From Siniperca chuatsi (taxonomy: Eukaryota > Chordata > Actinopteri > Centrarchiformes > Sinipercidae), in NCBI RefSeq assembly GCF_020085105.1, contig NC_058063.1:22849066-22913065 (forward strand): a stretch of DNA of 64,000 bases, read 5' to 3'. Both the position numbers and the translations under genes were made by a program. This document shows, piece after piece, positions 24,563 through 35,735 of this stretch (positions are counted from its first letter, which is position 1; each line of letters opens with the position of its first letter). A model generated the notes under the pieces. The model ran no database searches. It was not told the DNA's origin and was given only the letters and a program-made list of their open reading frames with translations.

Positions 24563-24575
24563 GTACTCCCATTTT
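24563..24575. repeat. Right target-site duplication of the LINE
   Basis: GTACTCCCATTTT, identical to 21193-21205. Confidence 0.93.
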
Positions 24576-24869
24576 ATTAAAGCTCCCCCATGGAGTTTTT
24601 TAAACATTTAGTTTAAAGCATAAGCATAAAGTTGATTTGGCAACACCTGTGGTTACGTGTTAAAGCATGTTTGGTTTAACACTAGATCAAACAGTGGTGA
24701 GCAGCTACTTGTCAGTAATCCAACGTTAGAGCAGCTGGTGTATCTGTTTACAGTGCAGCCAAACAAACTCAGGTTGTTTTAATAAAGAAGTCAGTCAGTA
24801 ATAATTACAACCTCCATATGATTTAATGCTGCACATGGTGCCAGTAGTGTGTAGCACACGACTGTAGCC

Positions 24870-25065
24870 AGGTTTCCATACAAAGGTAACACAAATTTTA
24901 ACCGAATTTCGAGGATATCGGCAAAAGGTTCAGGTTTTCCACCTGTTTTGGTGCCCAAATTGAAAATGCGCTTAAAAACAGGTGGAAAACTTGAGTGGAA
25001 ACACCGAAAACTTGCACATTTTCATTTTGCGCACAAAAATGATTGGATGGAAACCCACCTTGTGA
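24870..25065. mobile_element. MITE-like repeat with GGTTTCCAT inverted ends
   Basis: AGGTTTCCATACAAA on the left and TGGATGGAAACCCACC on the right are imperfect inverted ends. Inside are further inverted words (TTTTCCACCTGTTT against AAACAGGTGGAAAA), so the sequence could fold into a long hairpin. It has no coding capacity. Confidence 0.6.
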
Positions 25066-25113
25066 CTGCTTCACAATAAAAGCCACCCCATGTTTGTCCA
25101 GTACTTTTAATGT

Positions 25114-25139
25114 GAAGCAGCAGCAGCAGCAGCAGCAGG
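25114..25139. repeat. Short (AGC)n tract
   Basis: Seven to eight CAG/AGC units in non-coding sequence. Confidence 0.9.
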
Positions 25140-25959
25140 AAATGTTTTGTTAGCATTAGCAGTAACTTAATCCAGTTCTGATTTGGCGATACAGTGAACA
25201 ATGTAGCTGATACCAGTCAGATCACATTACAAACAGTAACATTGGATTACATGATGCATCATTTCCTGTCAATCCCTCATGCTCTGCCACCTGAGTCCAG
25301 CGCAGCGAATGGCGGACTCCGCCACTAACTATGAAAACTTCTATATAGAGACATTATTACTGAATGTAAATACATTAAATGGCTATGGCAGAAAAAATGA
25401 AAACCATAAATAGTATCAAAGAATTCCTTAAGGATTATAACTGTAAAATTTTTAATATGTGCATTGTTTACGTCCATGTGTCCTTGCTACAGTAGTCTTC
25501 TTCTTCACTGCCTTTGTTGGCGCATTGCTGGGTTTTTTTTTTGGCACATTACCGTCACCGACTGTTGATCAGTGGAAGAGCATGAAACTAATGGCGGGAT
25601 GTGAATACAAACAAAGCAGGAACCCGCTCATAAAAACATTACTCCATTGAACCACTATTGTTCAAAAACTCCACAGGACCCCTTTAATGATGTGGTAGCT
25701 TGGATGACCATATATATAATTTGGAACTTTATGTTGTAATACCAAGAAGAGGTAGTAGTAGCAGAAGTAGTAGCAGTAGTATCAGTAGTAGTGGAAGTTA
25801 TAGTAGTAGCAGTACATAAAAAGTACTTGATTGTAACAGAAAGAGGCCGCAGCTTGTAGCTTTCATCTGTTTTTCCTCTAAGCTATGTTTTCCTAACAGT
25901 GTTGGATGGCTAACATACTGACAAGAGGACTAAAATTAAACTACAGTATGGTCAACACG

Positions 25960-25961
<2 letters not shown>

Positions 25962-25997
<36 letters not shown>
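25962..25997. repeat. (AC)n microsatellite
   Basis: About 17 AC units in the putative intron of the LEF-like gene. Confidence 0.95.
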
Positions 25998-26107
25998 CCT
26001 GGAGGTAGTGCACCCCTCAGACTCTCTGGGTTACATTTAACACTGATAGTGTTAGAAGGGGAACGTATTAGCTTCAAGGGATAGTTTGACCACACACACA
26101 CACTCAC

Positions 26108-26208
26108 AGTAGCAGCAGTCTGAGTGTGTGACGTGTTGTTTCGCCCCCTGTTGGTCAGATTCAAGTACTGCTGTTGAGGTTGATACCAGTCAAACACCTG
26201 AGGTTTAC
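26108..26208 (-). other. Candidate upstream exon of the LEF-like gene
   Basis: Bounded by an acceptor (ATTTCAG|GTAAACC) and a donor (GCTACT|GTGAGT) on the minus strand, and open in the frame GKPQVFDWYQPQQQYLNLTN. It leaves in phase 0, which is what the HPL exon at 20854 needs. The protein segment is not one I recognise in LEF/TCF proteins, so the link rests on position and phase only. Confidence 0.35.
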
Positions 26209-26246
26209 CTGAAATATGACAACAAAAAAGAACTCATTAAAAAATG

Positions 26247-26247
<1 letters not shown>

Positions 26248-26288
<41 letters not shown>
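26248..26288. repeat. (GT)n microsatellite
   Basis: About 20 GT units between the two candidate exons. Confidence 0.95.
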
Positions 26289-26293
<5 letters not shown>

Positions 26294-26358
26294 TCATCTG
26301 AAGTTGAGGATATTTATATTTCGTTATATTTGGTTGTGTTACCCACCACAGGTCGGAC

Positions 26359-26398
26359 CTGCAGGGCCCTGATTCAGTCCGCTCATCAGTCCGATCTC
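26359..26398 (-). other. Candidate small upstream exon of the LEF-like gene
   Basis: Acceptor TTGTTTCAG|GAGATC and possible donor CCTGCAG|GTCCGA frame 40 bases reading EIGLMSGLNQGPA. The exit phase (1) fits the entry phase of the candidate exon at 26208. A second possible donor lies 19 bases further on. No family match is recognised. Confidence 0.25.
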
Positions 26399-26419
26399 CT
26401 GAAACAAGATCAATAACTT

Positions 26420-27460
26420 AGCTAATTTACACTCACTTTTGCAGGAGATCAATCAATTAGAAATACATGTAACATGACTGGATAATAAATCGATCAGGGA
26501 ATTAATAAATAGAGTTCTGGTGCAGAGTTAAATAATGATAAGTTGCATTTGTAACATTAATAATCATGTGATTTAATAATGTATATATTTCGTGCACAAA
26601 ATGCAGCTTAAAATGCTTTTTTTTAAAAGAAAAGAACACACCGTTTAAACAATAGTTAAACAATTTAAATTCAAATACATTTTAAAGAGGGAAATAAAAA
26701 ACAATTTGATAAATAAAATTAAAAGTTATATAATTTCAATAATTAAAAAACTTTTCAATCATCAACAATCATTCATTATATAAATCATATTCACTGATTT
26801 ATAAATATGTACTACATTTATTGTTTGAACAATAGTTTAAATATAATACAAAAATATATAGAAATTCAAATCAAGAATCCAAATACATTAAAGGTAATTT
26901 ATTTAATTTTTAATATTAAAAATACTTTGTGTTGAGGTACTTGTATAGAATATATCGGTGTGTTTAAAGCTGTAGAAAAGTAACACTTGGTAATATAATG
27001 ATGATAATAAAAACTATAATAAACACTATCCTTAACATAGTTACAAAGATTTTTGACAAAGGAAATGAGACTGTAATAAAATTATACAGTAAAAGATAAG
27101 ATAATAAATAAGAGCATATAAGTGAAAATGATCCAAATTATAATTTTTTTCCTTTTAAAATGTTTTTACACAAAAATACTTTCTTAACAAAATAACAATA
27201 AATACTTACCCCTCTGCTGGATATCTGCTCCATCTGCTGACTTGAGTCAGTAAAAACTAGATTTGGTGATTTTACTACTACTAATAAAAATGTTAATATA
27301 TTACGATAGATGAGAAGAGTGGAAGACAGAGCTGCCTGTCAGATCATCAGACTCTACAGACTGGTGGGATTAAATCATGTTTGTGATGTTTATAACACCC
27401 TGACACCCACCCCACCCCACCCCACCCAATAAGCCCCCAGCACACACTGACACTGTCAGT
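26420..27460. other. AT-rich sequence, no feature recognised
   Basis: Very AT-rich with no open frame of note. A short (CACCC)n run lies at about 27403-27427. Confidence 0.5.
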
Positions 27461-28200
27461 AATTTTTTGCCTCAGGTTCTTCCACTGCCGTTGCTCATAT
27501 TCTTGTTATACACTCAGTTGCCAGTTTATTATGTATACCAAGCAAAACTAATGAGTTTCTATTATTTTGTCCACCCCATTCACATCAATGAGGGTAAACA
27601 AAATAATAGAAACACCTCACTGTATAATCGTGGAAAAGGTTTCAGTCGTAGTCATCTGGACACTGTTTTCAGAATCAAGACGTTTCGGCTCCCATCCGGA
27701 AGTCTTTCTCAATTGTGAAAAAATGGAACGGGAACTCAGAAATTTAAGCTACTCTGTGTTACATAAGCCCCGCCCTCAGGAAGGAGTCTACCTGAGTATC
27801 TGTTGATTAGCTAGTTTCACCTGAAACTGATCTAATTGTTTCCATGATGGCCCAGTAATCAATAATCAGGCCTATTGTTTTCTGGCTGCACCTCCCTCAT
27901 CACTGTTAAGTACCTGATTAGCATATGATTGGCTTGACCACGGTGCTAATACACTGTGGTAAACAAGTGTATTAGCGTGAGGGTTTACCACAGTCCATTT
28001 TTTCACAATTGAGAATGACTTCTGGATGGCAGCCGAAACGTCTTGATTCTGAAAACAGCGTCCAGATGACTACGACTGAAACCTTTTCTATGATAGAACA
28101 CTCCTGGACGAATGAGGGACTACACCGTCTTATCGGCAGCCTCATCACTTCCTTGTATGTGTAAACCTGCTTGGCAATAAAGCTGATTCTGAAATGCACA
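27440..28200. repeat. Inverted-repeat element, arms about 27640-27725 and 28000-28090
   Basis: The left arm (TAGTCATCTGGACACTG, CAGAATCAAGACGTTTCGGC, CAATTGTGAAAAAATGG) returns inverted on the right (CCATTTTTTCACAATTGAG, GCCGAAACGTCTTGATTCTG, CAGATGACTACGACTG). A spacer of about 275 bases lies between them. The arms also occur fused as a short hairpin at 28994-29090. The type is uncertain; such arms occur on Penelope-like and some DNA elements. Confidence 0.7.
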
Positions 28201-28299
28201 AGACATTTAAAGGAAGAAGAGAGGAGGTAGTTCTGTCCAGACTGCGGTTTGATCAGGTTTAAATAAAAGTAAATTCACAAGAATTGTAATATAGCTGAA

Positions 28300-28560
28300 A
28301 ATGACCCCCCCACAATAAGCCCCCAGCACACACAGACACTGTCAGTCATTTCTTGCCTCGGGTTCTTCCACTGCCGTTGTTCATATTCTTGTTATACACT
28401 CAGCTGCCAGTTTTTTATGTATACCAAGCAAAACTAATGACAAGTGTTTGTTATTTTGTCCACCCCATTCACATCAATGAGGGTAAACAAAATAACAGAA
28501 TAACACCTCACTGTATAATGCAATACAGTTCAACAGCACCACAAAATGATCATACAAAAA
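28300..28560. repeat. Second copy of the segment at 27435-27630
   Basis: AATAAGCCCCCAGCACACAC, TTCTTCCACTGCCGTTG, TATACCAAGCAAAACTAATG and ATCAATGAGGGTAAACAAAA recur in the same order as at 27430-27605, with small indels. The two copies lie about 880 bases apart. Confidence 0.85.
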
Positions 28561-28814
28561 CTGAACAATACATTGCACATAGACAGTTGTGGAAGAAGTA
28601 TTCCTCCACGCTACAAAAAACTCAACTGCATTCAAAATCCTACTGAAGTAAACGTACACAAGTATTATCAGCTTCATGTAGTTAAAGTATCAGCAGTATA
28701 AGTAGGCTACTGGTTCTGCAGGAAAATGTCTGATATCTGATTCTATCTTATTAGATTGTTATACTGATTCATCAACGTTAGAGCAGCATTTTACTGGTGT
28801 AGCTGCTCGAGGTG

Positions 28815-29756
28815 CAGCTAGTTTTAACTGCTTTATATACAGTTAGCTGGTTTTAACTGCTTTATATACAGTTAGCTAGTTTTAATTCCTTTGTATACTA
28901 TTGGCTAGTTTTAACTACTTTATATACAGTTAGCTAATTTTAACTACTTCATCTACTTTATACACAGTTAGCTAGTTTTAACAGCTTTATATACATCGTA
29001 GAAAAGGTTTCAGTCGTAGTCATCTGGACACTGTTTTCAGAATCAAGACGTTTCAGCTCTACGACTGAAACCTTTTCTATGATACAACACTCCTGGATGA
29101 ATGAGGGACTACACTGTCTTACTTTATTTACACTTAGCTAGTTTGAACTATTTTATATACAGTTAGCTAGTTTGAACTGCTTTATATACAGTTAGCTAGT
29201 TTAAACTACTTTATACACAGTTAGCTAGTTTGAACTACTTCATCTAGTTTATACACAGCTAGCTAGTTTGAACTATTTTATATACAGTTAGCTAGTTTGA
29301 ACTACTTCTAACTACTTTATACACAATTAGCTAGTTGTAACTACTTTATACACTGTTAGCTAGTTCTAACTACTTTATACACAGTTAGCTAGTTTGAACT
29401 ACTTCATCTACTTTATACACAGTTAGCTAGTTCTAACTGCTTTATATACAGTTAGCTAGTTTAAACTACCTTATACACAGTTAGCTAGTTTTAACTACTT
29501 TATATACAGTTAGCTAGTTTAAACTACCTTATACACAGTTAGCTAGTTTTAACTACTTTATACACAGTTAGCTAGTTTGAACTACTTCATCTACTTTATA
29601 TACAGTTAGCTAGTTTGAGCTACTTTGTATACAGTTAGCTAGTTTGAACTGCTTTATTTACAGTTAGCTAGTTTGAACTGCTATACACAGTTAGCTAGTT
29701 TTAACTACTTTATGCACAGTTAGCTAGTTTTAACTACTTTACATACTGTTAGCTAG
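28815..29756 (+). repeat. Minisatellite block 1, period about 29 bases, core GTTAGCTAGTTT
   Basis: Head-to-tail units with the core GTTAGCTAGTTT followed by T/GAACTACTTTATA and C/TACA. Longer units carry an extra CATCTAC piece. A short hairpin repeat (28994-29125) interrupts it. There are no unique spacers, so it is not a CRISPR array. Confidence 0.95.
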
Positions 29757-30427
29757 TGTGAGAATTAAAAATTTTAATGAAGGTTGCTTGCCTATTATAT
29801 TAATACCATGTTGAAACTTTTTTTACACATACACACACACACACACACAGGGCATGAGGCTTAACAATTTAAAGTGTTGTCCTGCAGACTGCTGACTGCA
29901 GGGAAAAGTTGATTAGCTGTTGCAAACAGGCTTACATTTATAAAGAAACAGGGATATCAGAAAGAACATCATGTACTGAGGACAGTATGTATTGTAATGA
30001 CCATGAGAGGAAAAGTATCAGTTTTGGGGAACGAAGCAGAGACTTTAGCAACTTACAAACAGAGGAAGTGTAGGATTCCTCCACTAGGGCGCTGTCTCCA
30101 CACGAAGGGTGGACTCGTGTGCCAAGAGGCTGGGACCAGCCTGTGCACTACCGATGGGAGAGCTAAGTCTAAACCACAGCTGCTCCCCACCTCTGTAGAA
30201 ACCTATCAGATAGTTGTACCTTTTCATTTAAAACTCTGTGTAATGTTAAGAATAGCATTCCTTTTTAGGATGATGGCTACAGATTAACAGCTTGCTGACT
30301 GTGGTTTTCTGAATAGAAAAGATCCTTGTACAAGATGCTTTTGATCCTCCAATTCTTTAATAAATGCCAAATTAAGGAATAGCTTCACTCCAGACTTTTC
30401 TTTTGCAAATAAACGAACGCGCTGACA
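29757..30427 (+). mobile_element. Solo LTR of a retroelement
   Basis: Begins TGTGAGAATT, ends GCGCTGACA, and is flanked by CTAG on both sides (29753-29756 and 30428-30431). Removing it restores a normal minisatellite unit (GTTAGCTAG|TTTAAACTAC). Length is 671 bases. It has a TATAAAG-like box near 29940 and AATAAA signals near 30358 and 30407. The open frame inside (29997-30287) recurs in the inverted copy and is LTR sequence, not a recognised gene. No internal gag or pol sequence is present. Confidence 0.8.
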
Positions 30428-30431
30428 CTAG

Positions 30432-32937
30432 TTTAAACTACTTTATACACAGTTAGCTAGTTTTAATTACTTTATACACTGTTAGCTAGTTTTAACTACT
30501 TTATACACAGTTAGCTAGTTCTAACTGCTTTATATACAGTTAACTAGTTTTAACTAATTTACATACACTTAGCTAGTTTAGTCCAGTGGTTTTCAACCTA
30601 GGGGTCGGGCCCCTCCAAAGGGTCACCTGACAAATCTGAGGGGTCATGAGATGATTACCTCTGATGTAATCTTTAACAATATGTTGTATTTTATAAATAG
30701 AGAAAGGGGAGAGAGAGGGAGGGGATGACATGCAGCAAAGGGCAGCAGGCTGGATTCAAACCTGTGCCGCTGAGGTAAGGACAGTTATCTAGTTTGAACT
30801 ACTTTATACACAGTTAGCTAGTTTTAACTACTTTATATACAGTTAGCTAGTTTGAACTACTTTATATACTGTTAGCTAGTTTGAACTACTTTATGCACAG
30901 TTAGCTAGTTTGAGCTACTTTATATACAGTTAGCTAGTTTGAACTACTTCATCGACTCTATACACAATTATCTAGTTTTAACTACTTTATACACTGTTAG
31001 CTTGTTTTAACTACTTCATCTACTTTATACACAGTTAGCTAGTTTTAACTACTTAATCTACTTTATATACAGTTAGCTAGTTTGAACTACTTTATACACA
31101 GTTAGCTAGTTTTAACTACTTAATCTACTTTATACACTTATCTAGTTTTAACTACTTTATACACTGTTAGCTAGTTTTAACTACTTTGTATACAGTTAGC
31201 TAGTTTGAACTACTTTATACACAGTTAGCTAGTTTGAACTGCTTTATACACAGTTAGCGAGTTTTAACTACTTTATGCACAGTTAGCTAGTTTTAACTAC
31301 TTTACATACTGTTAGCTAGTTTGAACTGCTTTATACACAGTTAGCTAGTTTTAACTACTTAATCTACTTTATACACTTATCTAGTTTTAACTACTTTATA
31401 CACAGTTAGCTAGTTTGAGCTACTTTACATATACTTAGCTAGTTTAGTCCAGTGGTTTTCAACCTAGGGGTCGGGCCCCTCCAAAGGGTCACCTGATAAA
31501 TCTGAGGGGTCATGAGATGATTAATGGGAGAGGAAAGAAGAAGAAACTAAGTTCTGATACACAAATCTATTTAAAGTTTTTTTTCTTCTCTAATCTTTTT
31601 TGTGAATCATTTGAGCTCTTTGAGCCTCAAACAGTTATTTAAATAAAACCATGTGAGATGTTTAGAGGGGAAATGTCAACAACCAACAACTCATAAAGGG
31701 CCTCAAGCCAAAAAGGTCAGAAACCTCTGATGTAATCTTTAACAATATGTTGTATTTTATAAATAGAGAAAGGGGAGAGAGAGAGAGGGGATGACATGCA
31801 GCAAAGGGCCGCAGGCTGGATTCAAACCTGTGCCGCTGAGGTAAGGACAGTTATCTAGTTTTAACTACTTTATTCACAGTTAGCTAGTTTGAACTACTTT
31901 ATACACAGTTAGCTAGTTTTAACTACTTTATAGACGGTTAGCTAGTTTGAACTACTTTATATACTTTATGCACAGCTAATTTTAACTACTTTATACACTG
32001 TTAGCTAGTTTGAACTACTTTATATACAGTTAGCTAGTTTGAACTGCTTTATTTACAGTTAGCTAGTTTAAACTACTTTATACACAGTTAGCTAGTTTTA
32101 ATTACTTTATACACTGTTAGCTAGTTTTAACTACTTTATACACAGTTAGCTAGTTCTAACTGCTTTATATACAGTTAACTAGTTTTAACTAATTTACATA
32201 CACTTAGCTAGTTTAGTCCAGTGGTTTTCAACCTAGGGGTCGGGCCCCTCCAAAGGGTCACCTGACAAATCTGAGGGGTCATGAGATGATTAATGACCCC
32301 TTCTCAAATCTTTTTTGTGAATCATTTGAGCTCTTTGAGCCTCAAACAGTTATTTAAATAAAACCATGTGAGATGTTTAGAGGGGATATGTCAACAACCA
32401 ACAACTCATAAAGGGCCTCAAGCCAAAAAGGTCGGAAAACTCTGATGTAATCTTTAACAATATGTTGTATTTTATAAATAGAGAAAGGGGAGAGAGAGAG
32501 AGGGGATGACATGCAGCAAAGGGCAGCAGGCTGGATTCAAACCTGTGCCGCTGAGGTAAGGACAGTTATCTAGTTTGAACTACTTTATACATAGTTAGCT
32601 AGTTTTAACTACTTTATATACAGTTAGCTAGTTTGAACTACTTTATATACTGTTAGCTAGTTTTAACTGCTTTATTTACTGTTAGCTAGTTTTAACTACT
32701 TTATGCACAGTTAGCTAGTTTGAGCTACTTTATATACAGTTAGCTAGTTTGAACTACTTCATCGACTCTATACACAATTATCTAGTTTTAACTACTTTAT
32801 ACACTGTTAGCTTGTTTTAACTACTTCATCTACTTTATACACAGTTAGCTAGTTTGAACTACTTAATCTACTTTATATACAGTTAGCTAGTTTGAACTAC
32901 TTTATACACAGTTAGCTAGTTTTAACTACTTAATCTA
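30432..32937 (+). repeat. Minisatellite block 2 with three higher-order units
   Basis: Minisatellite units alternate with a composite insert at about 30582-30782, 31444-31855 and 32214-32575. Each insert runs from CCAGTGGTTTTCAACCTAGG (hAT-like end), through GAGGGGTCATGAGATGATTA, to GGGGATGACATGCAGCAAAG and GGCTGGATTCAAACCTGTGC. The inserts recur every 770-860 bases, so the insert and its flanking units were amplified together. The first unit lacks about 215 internal bases. Confidence 0.88.
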
Positions 32938-33350
32938 TGTCAGCGCGTTCGTTTATTTGCAAAAGAAAAGTCTGGAGTGAAGCTATTCCTTAATTTGGCA
33001 TTTATTAAAGAATTGGAGGATCAAAAGCATCTTGTACAAGGATCTTTTCTATTCAGAAAACCACAGTCAGCAAGCTGTTAATCTGTAGCCATCATCCTAA
33101 AAAGGAATGCTCTTCTTAACATTACACAGAGTTTTAAATGAAAAGGTACAACTATCTGATAGGTTTCTACAGAGGTGGGGAGGAGCTGTGGTTTAGACTT
33201 AGCTCTCCCTTTGGTGGTGCACAGGCTGGTCCCAGCCTCTTGGCACACGAGTCCACCCTTCGTGTGGAGACAGCGCCCTAGTGGAGGAATCCTACACTTC
33301 CTCTGTTTGTAAGTTGCTAAAGTCTCTGCTTCGTTCCCCAAAACTGATAC
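32938..33350 (-). mobile_element. Second LTR copy, inverted and truncated
   Basis: The reverse complement matches 30014-30427 almost base for base, from TATCAGTTTTGGGG to GCGCTGACA. The first about 257 bases of the LTR are missing and no CTAG duplication is visible, so it probably arrived by rearrangement of the array and not by its own integration. Confidence 0.85.
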
Positions 33351-33480
33351 TTAGCTAGTTTTAACTACTTTATACACAGTTAGTTAGTTTGAAATACTTT
33401 ATATGCATTTAGCTAGTTTGAACTACTTCATCTACTTCATGCTAGTTTTATCCACTTTACATATGGTTAGTCAGTATTGT
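33351..33480 (+). repeat. End of the minisatellite block
   Basis: Degenerate units (TTAGCTAGTTTTAACTAC, TTAGTTAGTTTGAAATAC) before segmental copy A begins. Confidence 0.85.
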
Positions 33481-34849
33481 CACCTTTGAAGTTGTCATGG
33501 CTAATTATCCATTATTATGCTAACATTTTAAGATGTTAGCAAACAGTTGCTTTTTTACACATCCAGCCGTGACGGAGCAACATTATCATTTATTTGGAGT
33601 CGAGTTTGTGTCACCTAATGAATGTCAGTCCAATATTCTCTCTGTTAGCTCTGTGTTTGATCTCTAGCATCTCCTGAGGGAAATATTTGGCTCTTTAGCT
33701 GCTAAATGCTCCACTATGTTCACCAGCTGGTCTCTGACTGAGTCTGTCTTCTGTTTGTTGTTGAGCAGCTAGTGTACAGTGGCTTTTACAGCTTTTTCTC
33801 TGAAAACGACGTTACAAGAGCGGTGAGAGGGAACCAGAATAGTAAAGTTGCAGCCGGACAGATAAACAACAAGCTGAAAGTCACTATAAAGCTCCGTAAA
33901 GCTGAGCGGAGCTGCAGATTCAACTGATAATTCTCTGTAGGTTCATCACTACCAGAGACACCTTTCACATTACACATTCATCATTTGATCCATTATTATA
34001 AAAATCTTGATTAGAGCAGCTTTAAATGTTTTTACCTTAATCATTAGTGACAATTACTAAATAATGTCCTCAAATTACTTACATTTATCCCTAAAAGACC
34101 CTTGTAGATGTTGGGGATTTTTTTTTGTAATGTATTGATTCACAGTAATATTTTGAAGTTGAATCAATATAATTCCAGTCATCCGACTAAATAGATTTTT
34201 ATGCTAAGGCAAACCATTTGAGCAGAATTTATGCAAACTTATGACTGTGTTTTTTATTCCAGTGATTTAATGAAAGCCAAAAAATTCAAATTCAGATGTT
34301 TTACATTTGATACAAAATATGAAGAATGAGCCAAAAGCCACATCTTAATATTTTCCCCACTGATTTGTATTTGCTGTGATTCAAACATTTCTGACAGCTC
34401 TGCTAGCACATCCACAGGCATACTCACCCCTGACACGCAAAACCTGAGGGAAGAATATAAGGGAAAGGGGAAAGGGAGAGCACAAGAGGTCAAAGGTCAA
34501 AGGCAAAAAGGACAGGAAGACTGGGGAAAGATGGAGAAAGTGAAAGTCACAGTGGCAATTATCTAGTGTATCAGAGACACTGTTTCTGGGCAGATGTGTA
34601 GCTGTTGAATGTTTTAAATGGCAGTGTATAGCAATGTGAGCATCACAAATTAAATTCCACCCACCTTCATTGTATTGGGGTGGAGGCAGAAATCTCCCAG
34701 ACAGACAAAACTAAAACTATACTGACACCACTAGATGGTACAGAGTAAATACTGTGTCCTCCTCATGTTGGTGTGTTAAGTACAGAGCTGGAGTCAGGAC
34801 GTTGCTAGCCTAGCTTAGCATAAAGTCTGGAAGCAGGAGGAAACAGCTA

Positions 34850-35735
34850 TAATAACAATAATAATAATAAAACTTTATTTGTACAGCAGTTAGCAAAACA
34901 AAGTACAAAGTGCTTCACAACAAGAGAAATAAAATACCACAGTGAATGACAAAATATAAAGAAATAAAACACATAAAATACACAAAAGCAATAAAATAAA
35001 CAGTAAAATAAACAGCCAGTTTAGGTAAAATCAGGATCTGCTTTCAGATAAAAATGTGTTTTGAGACGAGACTTAAACAAAGACACTGACTCAGACAACC
35101 TAATTTCTTCGGCAAGTTGTTCCAGAGCCTCGAGGCCCTGATAGCAAAAGCTCTGTCCCCCTTAGTTTTCATCCTGGAGTCAGGAACAGACAGGAGACCC
35201 CTGCCCGAAGATCTCAAACTACGTGAAGGTTCATAAGGGATTACAAGGTCTAAAATATAATCTGGGGCCAGGCCATGAAGAGCCTTAAAAGTAATCAACA
35301 AGATCTTAAAATCAATCCTGAAACCAACAGGGAGCCAGTGTAAAGAGGCTAAAACAGGTGTTATGTGGTCATACTTCTTGGTCCTGGTTAACAGCCTAGC
35401 AGCAGAGTTCTGTACAGTCTGCAGTCGTGTCAAAGTTTTTTGATTAAGACAAGTGAACTGGCTGTTACAATAATCAAGGCGTGAGGAGATAAAAGCATGT
35501 ACAACAGTTTCTGCATCACTAAGATTTAAAATAGATTGTATTTTTTGCGATGTTTCTGAGGTGATAGAAACATGATTGGATAAGCTTAGTGATATGTTGC
35601 TCAAAACATAAATTGCTATCAAACAGGACACCAAGATTTCTTGCAACAGGCTTGATATGTTGTGACACTAGTTACCAGTGGATGGCAGTATTTGTTTAGT
35701 GATGTGTTGGGGCCCAATAACAAGGATAACCTACC
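34850..35735 (-). mobile_element. 5'-truncated LINE (L2/CR1 type), inserted in copy A only
   Basis: The minus strand reads a reverse transcriptase C-terminus: HAFISSRLDYCNSQFTCLNQ, LQTVQNSAARLLTRTKKYDH, ITPVLASLHWLPVGFRIDFK, GDRAFAIRASRLWNNLPKKL. The 3' end at 34850-34875 is an (ATT)n-type tail. Copy B reads straight across (AGCT|ACCTACC near 62827), which gives the empty site. The last residues are out of register, so the copy is dead. Confidence 0.9.

Noticed and set aside
30740..30775. A possible tRNA gene or intact SINE from B-box-like GGATTCAAACC (reverse GGTTTGAATCC)
   Set aside because: No A box or cloverleaf can be formed next to it; it is a short fragment repeated as part of the higher-order unit.
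28815..33480. Regularly spaced repeats resembling a CRISPR array
   Set aside because: Units are head-to-tail with no unique spacers, there are no cas genes, and the host is a vertebrate.
35044..35646. A 200-codon minus-strand frame that could pass for a gene
   Set aside because: The text is the C-terminus of an L2-type reverse transcriptase, and the duplicated locus shows its empty site.
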